A stretch of 64,000 bases of DNA from Salvia splendens (taxonomy: Eukaryota > Streptophyta > Magnoliopsida > Lamiales > Lamiaceae): assembly GCF_004379255.2 (NCBI RefSeq), contig NC_056034.1, positions 34,351,262 to 34,415,261 on the forward strand, in the 5' to 3' direction. The notes beneath the pieces are model-generated. The model made no database searches. It was not told the origin of the DNA and saw nothing but the letters and a program-made list of their open reading frames with translations. How positions within the stretch are numbered: position 1 is the stretch's first letter; each line of letters starts with the position of its first letter. The position numbers and the translations under genes were made by a program. Below, in pieces: positions 56,401-64,000 of this stretch.

Positions 56401-57830
56401 AACCACGTGGGTGTTGGTTGATCTACCTGAAGGTGGTAAACCTTTAGGATGCAAATGGGTCCTTAAAAGAAAGTTTAAGGCCGATAGAACAGTGGACAAG
56501 TATAAAGCTCGACTGGTAGTCAAAGGCTTTAAACAAAAGGAAGGGTACGATTTCTTTGATACCTACTCACCTGTAACGAGGATTATATCAATTCGAGTGC
56601 TTCTTGCGATTGCTGTTGTACACAATCTTGAGATTCATCAAATGGATGTTAAGACTGCGTTTCTAAATGGTAACCTTGAAGATGAAATCTATATGGAACA
56701 ACCTGAAGGTTTGTAGTACCTGGACAAGAGAAAAAGGTATGCAAACTGGTTAAATCCTTCTATAGATTGAAACAAGCGCTGTTGCAGTGTCACTTGAAAT
56801 TTGATAACGTGATGTTATCAAATAGATTTAAAATCAACGAATGTGACAAAATGTGTCTACATTAAGAACACTGATAATGGATACGTTATAGTGTGTCTCT
56901 ATGTTGATGATATGTTAATCATGGGTAGTAACACCCAAGTGATTAACGACACGAAAGCCATGTTAAAGAGAAACTTCGACATGAAGGATATGGGTCTAGC
57001 CGATGTAATTTTTGGAATGAAAATTCTAAGAACATCCGAAGGAATCACCTTAACACAATCTCATTATGTTGAGAAAGTATTAAAGAGGTTCAACGCATAT
57101 GATGGCACCCAGGCTAAGACGCCTATAAAGCTCAATGTTCACTTGAGCAAAAACAGGGGTGAGCCTGTTGCACAAGAAGATTATGCACGGGTCATTGGAT
57201 GCATTATGTATCTTACTAATTGCACTCGACCTGATATTGCTTGCTCTGTGAACAAGTTGAGCCGTTATACGAGCAATCCAGGCAAAGAGCATTGAAAAGC
57301 TCTTGTAAGAGTTTTGAGGTATCTCAAGTATACTCAAAATCATGGGCTACACTTTTCGAGATACCTGTACTTGAAGGGTACTGCGATGCAAACTGGATAT
57401 CCGATAACAAAGACTTACTTTCAACAAGTGGATATGTCTTTACTATTGGGGGTGCTGTTGTCTCGTGGAAATCCATGAAACAGACATGTATTGCCCGATC
57501 CACCATGGAATCTGAATTCATAGCTTTAAATAAAGCTGCGGAAGAAGCTGAATGGCTTAAAAACTTCCTTGAAGATATTCCATGTTGGTCAAAGCCGTGC
57601 CTCCAGTGTTAATTCACTGTGATAGCCAAGCCGCTATTGGGAGGGCAAACAGTGGCCTGTACAATGGTAAGTCTCGATACATCATCGACGACATAATACC
57701 GTGAGACATTTGATCACAACATGAGTGATTACAATTGACTACGTGAAGTCATTGGATAATCTAGCGGATCCGCTAACTAAAGGGTTAAATTGTGATCAAA
57801 TGGATAAATTGCTAGAGGGAATGGGTTTGA
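53470..57830 (+). pseudogene. Copia gag-pol pseudogene (UBN2-type gag)
   Basis: The start MSTDPSTATATVPS (53470) leads into a Gly/Ser/Asp-rich minisatellite region (53690-53835). The gag domain KFTGTDFKRWQQKMLFYLTT is at about 53979-54230; TAG 54234-54236 replaces a Trp. The gag end and zinc knuckle CYNCGKPGYF (54666) have Tyr for the usual His, and a frameshift follows. Protease WYIDTGATAHVCAD is at 54832. GAG-pre-integrase LWHNRLRHVNPNAIKRL is at 55245; integrase FIDDCTRY, RSDRGGEY and GVAERKNR at 55485-55740. Reverse transcriptase KWVLKRKFKADRTVDKYKAR and the catalytic LYVDDMLIMGS are at 56450-56930; RNase [10 protein letters not shown] at 57377. Several stops (55419, 55708, 56716 and others) make it inactive. 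Confidence 0.93.
53690..53835 (+). repeat. Minisatellite in the gag leader
   Basis: About four imperfect units of roughly 30 bases, with GCACGGGTGCTGGATCC and TTCGGGGTCGGCAC as the core. In the gag frame they give repeats like RVLDPSGSA. Confidence 0.8.
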
Positions 57831-57855
57831 AATCCACAAACTAAAGAATTATCAT

Positions 57856-58548
57856 AGTGGTAACCCAACCATGATGACTGGAGATCCCAAGAACTTGGTT
57901 CAATGGGAAAACTAAGCTATGAGAATTCGTGTGAACACTCATCTACATCTATTCCCTTGAGAGTAATAGAGTGTTGAAAAAACTTGCCTAGTGGTGAGGT
58001 TAAGTCTATGACTTTTAATGATCCCTAAAGGATCTCGTTGAGATGAAGTTCTCAAAGAGACCGAGTATGGAAAGATACTTAATGAGAAATCACCTATGTA
58101 AGTGTGAAGTGTGGTCGCTTCAAACAATATACTTATGAATCCAAAGTGGTGTCCAAGGCCTGAACTTGGTTCAATGGGAAAAAACTTGGTGTCCAAGGCC
58201 TGAACGTGGTGTCCAAGGCCTGAACTTGGTTCAAGGCCTGAATCCAAAGTGGTAACCCAACCATGATGACTGGAGATCCCAAGAACTTGGTTCAATGGGA
58301 AAACTAAGCTATGAGAATTCGTGTGAACACTCATCTACATCTATTCCCTTGAGAGTAATAGAGTGTTGAAAAAACTTGCCTAGTGGTGAGGTTAAGTCTA
58401 TGACTTTTAATGATCTAAGGTCTCGTTGAGATGAAGTTCTCAAAGAGCCGATATGGAAGATCTTAATGAGAAATCACTATGTAAGTGTGAAGTGTGGTCG
58501 CTTCAAACAATATACTTATGAATCCAAAGTGGTGTCCAAGGCCTGAAA
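57856..58548 (+). repeat. Direct duplication of about 300 bp before the 3' LTR
   Basis: 57856-58164 is repeated at 58248-58548. They are joined by a mosaic of GGTGTCCAAGGCCTGAAC and CTTGGTTCAATGGG pieces. The second copy lacks several single or double bases present in the first (for example GATCTAAGGTCTCG against GATCCCTAAAGGATCTCG). Confidence 0.88.
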
Positions 58549-58783
58549 TGGACACAAAACGTGAGAACGGATGAGGTTGAGGTGTTTAAGTGTTAACATC
58601 ATTGTCTCGGTGCACGCCGTGGAGGAATAGTTCAAGTCATCGCGCTACTAGTCCGCCTGTGTATCCGATGGTGTTGACTATGGATGGTTCAAAGCCAAAA
58701 CTACATATCCTTACATACCTCTTGAGGGTTGAGCTTGTGTCTGCATACATATGCATTTGGCAATTTCCACTCATGTGGGGGAT

Positions 58784-59885
58784 TGTTGGAATCGTGCTTG
58801 GTCAATGACTTTGACTAATAATAAATGTTACAAGACATTTAATTTTGTGAAATTAAATGCAATAGCGTCGATCTATGTTCCAAGTAGATGACCGTAGTAT
58901 ATTCATTTTCTCAAATCTGATTCCCGGTGAGTGAGAAATAATATATTAAAGGTGTTCACAATAAAGCTAAAAATGAGCTATGAGAAAAACTAAGGGATTA
59001 ATTAACTAAGTGTTAATTATCCTACACGGGATGATAAACTTCTTTGATAAAGTATTTAATAAGATGAATTATTATGTGTAATAATTATCGTGGAATAAGA
59101 TAGGTGACAGAGCCCACACGCGCGCACGTGCGCACCACCGCCGCCGCTCGCGAGCCGCGCACCGCGCACCGTGTCCCGTGTCCCATGCACCGGGTGCCTT
59201 GTGCCTTGTGCCTTGTGCCTTTAGACCACCCCAAACTCCACGCTATCCCCGACGGGTCCTGGTCCACGTCATGTTTCCACTGGACCCCGACGCATAACGG
59301 GAGACAAAAGGTCCCCGCTGAACCCCGACGCATAATGGGAGACAAAATGTCCCCGATGGACCCCGTCGTGTAGCATGTCCAGGGGCGTCATGTCTCTTCA
59401 GCTCCCAATGGCTAGTGCACCGGTCAATAACCCCCGATGGTTACAGTCAAGTCATCATGGCACACATAATGACTATTGACTCCATCAATGCCCCTGCGGG
59501 TGGACTTGGCCTATAAATAGGCATGCATCCATTGCGTTATGTACAGAACATACAGAACATACACAAGCATTCTTGCATACACGCTCTCTCCCTCTCTGCA
59601 TAATCATCCCGTCGAAGCTCTGCCCCCGCCTTACTCCCGTTCGCCGGAGCTCTGCTGCTAGCGGTGCTGCTACTTCAGAGACGAAGCCTTTTTATCTTTG
59701 GGGACAACACACCAAACCGTGAGCACTACCGAGGCGTATCTCGTCTTGCGGAAAGATGACTCCTCGACTCGGCTTACCACTTTCCACAAGTTTTTCGTGT
59801 AATTTTTTCAGTTATTTCCGTGTAAATTTTCCTAGCTTTTCCGTGTAATTTTCGCCACCAAGTTTGTATCTTAAATTTTTCAACA
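58784..59885 (+). repeat. 3' LTR (1102 bp)
   Basis: It matches the 5' LTR at both ends (TGTTGGAATCGTGC and TTTTTCAACA) and contains about 244 extra bases (59235-59478). These include a near-direct repeat with CCCCGACGCATAA and GGGAGACAAAA. Confidence 0.9.
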
Positions 59886-59890
59886 AACAC

Positions 59891-60053
59891 ATGGCTATAT
59901 CAATCCGCAAATACATTAATATCAGTTGGCATCACAATAATATTAGTTTCTGACTCAATATCAGCTTCTTGCTTCATGAATATGAGTCTTAAATAGATAT
60001 CAGTTAATATGGTTTTTGTAATACCAAAAAAAAAAAAAAAAATACACACAACA
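59891..60053. other. Unique spacer up to the gap
   Basis: AT-rich DNA ending in an A-run and a short CA-rich stretch directly before the N run. No feature was recognised. Confidence 0.5.
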
Positions 60054-60125
60054 NNNNNNNNNNNNNNNNNNNNNNNNNNNNNNNNNNNNNNNNNNNNNNN
60101 NNNNNNNNNNNNNNNNNNNNNNNNN
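60054..60125. other. Assembly gap (72 N)
   Basis: Seventy-two unknown bases join two contigs or close an unresolved stretch. The DNA on the right side repeats DNA seen 12.9 kb earlier. Confidence 0.98.
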
Positions 60126-61634
60126 GCAAAGGGAGTATTATTCTTATGGGAAAAACATTAACGGTAAATTAAGATCTATTCTTATGGGAAAAACATTAAT
60201 GGTAAAATAGGATCTTAGTCAAATTACGTAATCGCAATATATACAATATGATTCACTTTCAAGTGGCCTCTCTCTCAAGTAAAATACTATGAAACAACGA
60301 AAATAATACAAAATTGTTGTCGTCACCAGGGATTAAAGAACTTAATTATAGTCATTAACCATATATTGTGGCTCTTTGTTTAATGTTTTAGATCATGTGC
60401 GTGTTTCTCACTTGAGTGGGAAGCATACTGCGGGTAATATTATTAGTTAATATAGGTTTTGGACATGATTTTCTCGCCCTTAAACAATAACTAATACTAT
60501 TAATTAGATTGGTTTAGACTTTAATTAAGTGGTTAAATTAAACGTATTGGAGGGTTTTTTTGGCGACTATTAATAGTCGCAGCTTAATATTAGGCACGTT
60601 TAAGTGGCTGGATATTGGAGCTAAAAAAATAAACTTTAGATAGAAGTCTTCCTATAAACTATAAAAATGGTTTTAAAGATCACAAATTTTATAATAGTTG
60701 TCAACTTTTTACGATGGGTCTTTAGTAAAACACTGATAACATATAAACCCTCCGTCCCAAGGAAAATGACTCATTCCTTGGGTGGCACGGGATTTTATGC
60801 ATTTTTATTTTATGTGTTAAGTGGAGAGCGTAAAGTAAGATAGAGAGAATAAAGTAGAGATAAATGTATTTTCGTTTTTAGTAATGGGTCATCTTGGTTG
60901 GGACAAATTAAAAAGGAAAGTGGGTCTAGTATATTTAATTCTATGTGGCACAGTTAATTATACTCTTTGTGTCCCATTAAAATGAAAACTTTTGGGACAA
61001 CTTGAGTTTTAATGCACAATTGATAAATTAAGAGATATGTAGAAAGGAAAAGTAATTGAAGTATTGTTATTAGATAATGATGCTCATCTCATTAAAGAGA
61101 AATGAGTTAACAAATATAAAAGTGTGTTATTTATACGAAACGGACGAAAATAGAAATAATCTCTATTTTTATGAGACAGATAGAGTATTTAATAATATTA
61201 CGTGACATAATTAATTATATTTAACCTATTATGTGGTATACTAAATACTCCATTCGTCCTATAGAAATAGACTCAATTTTCTTTTTTTCATCTATTTCAT
61301 ATAAATAGTCCATATCCATTTACGGAAACATTTTCTCCTTTTTACTTTATCATTTATAAGGGCATCCACAATGGGGCAAACTATAGTCTGCCCTATAACA
61401 ATCTATAGTCCTCCACATCAGCATTCTATAGTCTTGCCTATTCACGTGCAATGGGGCGGACTATAGACCACCCTAAAGCCCGCCTTATCTTTTAACAACC
61501 ATTTTGTAATTTTTTTAATTTTTTTTAATATAATAAAATAGCAAAATATACGTTAATTAAGATCGCAATACGAAAAACATCATTTTTATTAAAAAAAACT
61601 ACAATTTCAACAACGGTTGCATGACCAAATTTCT

Positions 61635-62540
61635 TCAACCATATCGAACATTAGGCAAGCATTGTATTGCTGGTTGCGCATTGTGATATGCCGCTAGAAC
61701 CTCATTGTTGTCCATCGGTAAACCTCGAACGTGAGGCGGGGTCACCACACCGGGGCTAGGTCTAGCTTCCTCATCATCCCACTCGGTGACTCTTGCACCT
61801 TCATCATTGACTATCATATTATGCAAGATTATGCTTGTGTACATGACATCAACGATGACAGCCTTGTACCAAAATTTGTCGGACGATTCACATCCTTCTG
61901 CACAACCTCCTGCCGTTGAGCAAAAAAAAAGCTCGCAGACCCGTTGGGGTGGTGATCATCTTCAAAAACAGGCCACCTCGAGTATATGTCATCGACCAAG
62001 TCGTGCCCCATATGATGCCAGCGTCCGTTGGCAGTGAACTCGATGGCTAGCCATTTCCATTGCATTGGTTGGTGAAGAGTGTGATGTTTTCAGGATGTCA
62101 ATGTCGTTGTTCGACCAGGCCACAACGAAGCAAGCATGCCAAATCCAGAGTCGTTGGTTAGTGATGGCTTCAAGGGTCATCGTCGAGTGCGTGCCCTTGT
62201 ATCCATTGGTGAATTGTCCTCTACACACGGTCGGGTAATTCTCCCACTCCCAGTTCATACAGATTATGCTTCCCAACATTCCAGGAAACTCGTGCGTCCT
62301 CTCGTATAATTTCACAAGGGACTGGAAATCAGTAGCGATCAGCTTAAGCATATATGCGTTGCTGAAAGCCTCCACAACTTTTGCACAAAATGTTTTCAGA
62401 CACTCGGGCCCAGTTGTCTCCCCGACGTGGAAATACTAATCGAACATATTCATCGTGCCGCCGTAGGTTAACTGCCGAATCGCATCGTGCAATTTTGCAT
62501 GCAGGCGACAGTTCGGGTCTGCCGATGCTATCGGTATGAT
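61635..62540 (-). pseudogene. Harbinger transposase, second copy (C-terminal part)
   Basis: Same gene as 48708-49560, with the same lost catalytic residues (SIICMNW, and Asn for Glu in KDVNRP). It keeps the 46-base stretch that restores PNCRLHAKLHDAIRQLTYGG before NMFD, where TAG replaces the expected Glu codon. Small indels near 61869, 61960 and 62044 differ from the first copy. Confidence 0.85.
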
Positions 62541-62548
62541 ACCGGAAG

Positions 62549-64000
62549 CAGTGGCAGATGCAAAAATGAACGTAAGTAGGGGCTAAATTTTCAAAAAATA
62601 CATTAAAAATAAATTTGTAGGTAATTTAGATTATTTATAGGGGCTTTTATATAATAATATAGAGTGAACTATATAAAATGACCCTGACGTTTCCATTTGT
62701 TTCACTCCAGACCCCTGACTTTTAAAAATATCGCCACAAGTCTCTAGCCTTTAACATAATCACGTATCAGGTTTTTTTGGACAAAAAGACCCTTCAGCCC
62801 TAAAAGGGCATTATGGTCATACCACATGGATTCTGCAGTGGCGGCCCTGCATGCTGCTTGCAACCCTGGCGTGATTTGACGGCCGCGTGTCAGCCATCAG
62901 TTATGATGGGTGAGTCAGCAGCGGTTCAGTCGACATACCACACATACATACCACGTATACCATACTCCATTTGTAATTTAACAAATACATTTCAAAAATT
63001 TCACTCTGCAAAGGGACGATCTAATCTAATATGTAAACGGCCCAGAATTAAGGTGACAGAGAAAAATATAATTCCAAACCTTATATTGTATTTCCCAAAT
63101 TTTGAATTATAAATACAATAAGCTAAATATAAAAATGATTAAGGTTATACCTCGGCTGCTTACTCGAACCAACAATATTACTACGCCTTTATTTAGTTTA
63201 TTATTTAATTGATGTAAACTGGCGTAGAATCATTGCTGCTGCTGAGAGATGTAAACTGGCGTAGAATCATTTTATACTAAAGTAAGAATGTCGTTGTTCA
63301 ACCATAACAAAAGTCAAAAACCATTCATTTAGTGGTGATTTAGTAAATAAAAAATAATTTATTGATTACAATTTGTTTGAATAATATAAAATTCTTATGA
63401 CTATTATTTATTAGAGTCAAATCATTATCTCTATCTAGAATGAGTAGCAATACATAATAATGTTAAATGTTTAAACATTAAATAAGATTATTAATTTATT
63501 AGTACTATATTGTTTGTTATTTTTATATAAAAAAATAGTGTCACTCCTCATTTTATGGCCAGCCGGCTACCTATACATTTTAAAAGAAATTCGATATTTC
63601 GTAAGAATGGCGTCCTCAATTATAATTCAATTATGTTCCTCTATTATATATAAAAAAGGCGTCTTCTTTTCTATTTTTTTATAATTACATGTTAATTACG
63701 TTACGAAAAATATGATTTAGTAATGATTTGACACCATGGCCCATCTAATCATACAATTTAGTGAATTCACTATGCCCAGATTTTAAAACATTTAAGAATG
63801 GTGCAAAACTGAAACGATTGATTAACCAATAAACATCAATTTTGATTTGACAAAGGTCATGTCTGCAACACAGAGTAGGCCTGCAAGAAAGAGCAATTTG
63901 TCTGAAATGCCCTGCAAGGCATAAGGGCATTTTAGTCTGAAAAATGACTATAAATATATGATATGTGATTATGTTAAGGTCAGAGCCTTGTGGCGATATT
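62549..64000. mobile_element. Second copy of the hAT MITE and nested long-TIR element, cut by the window end
   Basis: It begins CAGTGGCAGATGC after ACCGGAAG and contains the long-TIR element from 62661. The right ends lie beyond 64000. Differences from the first copy include one extra GCT unit near 63237 and ATAATAATATAG against ATAATAATATATAG at the nested junction. Confidence 0.85.

Larger units (their letters stand above)
52566..59885 (+). mobile_element. Full-length Ty1/copia element, inactive (7320 bp)
   Basis: 5' LTR 52566-53392 and 3' LTR 58784-59885 flank gag and pol in copia order. AACAC duplicates the target (52561-52565 and 59886-59890). ATCGCAAGACGA follows the 5' LTR, and the tract ATGTGGGGGATTG precedes the 3' LTR. 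Both signals are shared with the array at 16695-26324, so the two are related families. The polyprotein frame is broken many times. Confidence 0.93.
60126..64000. repeat. Second copy of 47201 to about 51040
   Basis: The copy starts with GCAAAGGGAGTATTATTC, equal to 47201, and stays collinear to the window end with only scattered substitutions and 1-3 base indels, plus one 46-base segment absent from the first copy. It includes the Stowaway elements, the left Harbinger end (TSD TAA 61357-61359), the hAT MITE (TSD ACCGGAAG 62541-62548) and most of the long-TIR element starting at 62661. Confidence 0.93.

Noticed and set aside
47201..64000. Tandem duplication taken as established
   Set aside because: The second copy starts at an N gap, so allelic contigs or a false join are at least as likely; it is reported as a repeat with this caveat.

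Overview
The window is a repeat-dominated stretch of a flowering-plant nuclear genome. AT-rich intergenic DNA, spliced MYB/SANT and HARBI1-type genes, UBN2-type Ty1/copia elements, Stowaway and Tourist MITEs, a TRIM element and a PR-1 gene all point to an angiosperm, probably a eudicot; the sequence alone does not settle the species. Only one gene looks intact and host-like: an intronless, GC-rich PR-1 (CAP) gene on the minus strand at 3935-4468. Almost everything else is transposable-element DNA, much of it nested, and many ends could be fixed by terminal inverted repeats (TIRs) plus target-site duplications (TSDs).

Layout. 1-1933: 5' end of a minus-strand LTR element carrying an unrecognised ORF, inserted in a PIF/Harbinger transposase relic (to about 3433). 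3.9-4.5 kb: PR-1. 4.9-6.2 kb: Stowaway MITEs, one holding a nested Mutator-like MITE with a 9-bp TSD. 6.46-8.4 kb: a nearly complete Harbinger element with one frameshifting deletion. 8.6-9.7 kb: two Harbinger MITEs back to back, sharing one TTA. 10-12 kb: a hAT MITE and a solo LTR. 12.6-35.4 kb: a possible very large Harbinger element, with a MYB/SANT gene entering from the left, a HARBI1-like transposase from the right, and a second SANT-like gene and a two-domain B3 gene between them. It is filled with later insertions: a copia array with three LTRs and two bodies (16695-26324) and a solo LTR (29724-34502) that itself contains another LTR (30966-34175).

35.4-47.2 kb: LTR remnants, MITEs, a hAT element with an internal long hairpin (38740-41157), and a gypsy/copia chimaera (about 42.0-46.5 kb). 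48435-51834: another Harbinger element interrupted by a hAT MITE that holds a long-TIR element. 52566-59885: a full-length but disabled copia element with TSD AACAC. A 72-base N gap (60054-60125) follows, and then 60126-64000 repeats 47201 to about 51040 almost exactly. That repeat is either a tandem duplication or an unmerged allele.

There is no operon-like cooperation here. The relations are parasitic: autonomous-type elements, their deletion derivatives, and insertions into one another whose order can be read from the nesting. Nearly all transposases and polyproteins carry stops, frameshifts or lost catalytic residues. Percentages of identity were not computed; statements of similarity come from reading the sequence by eye.
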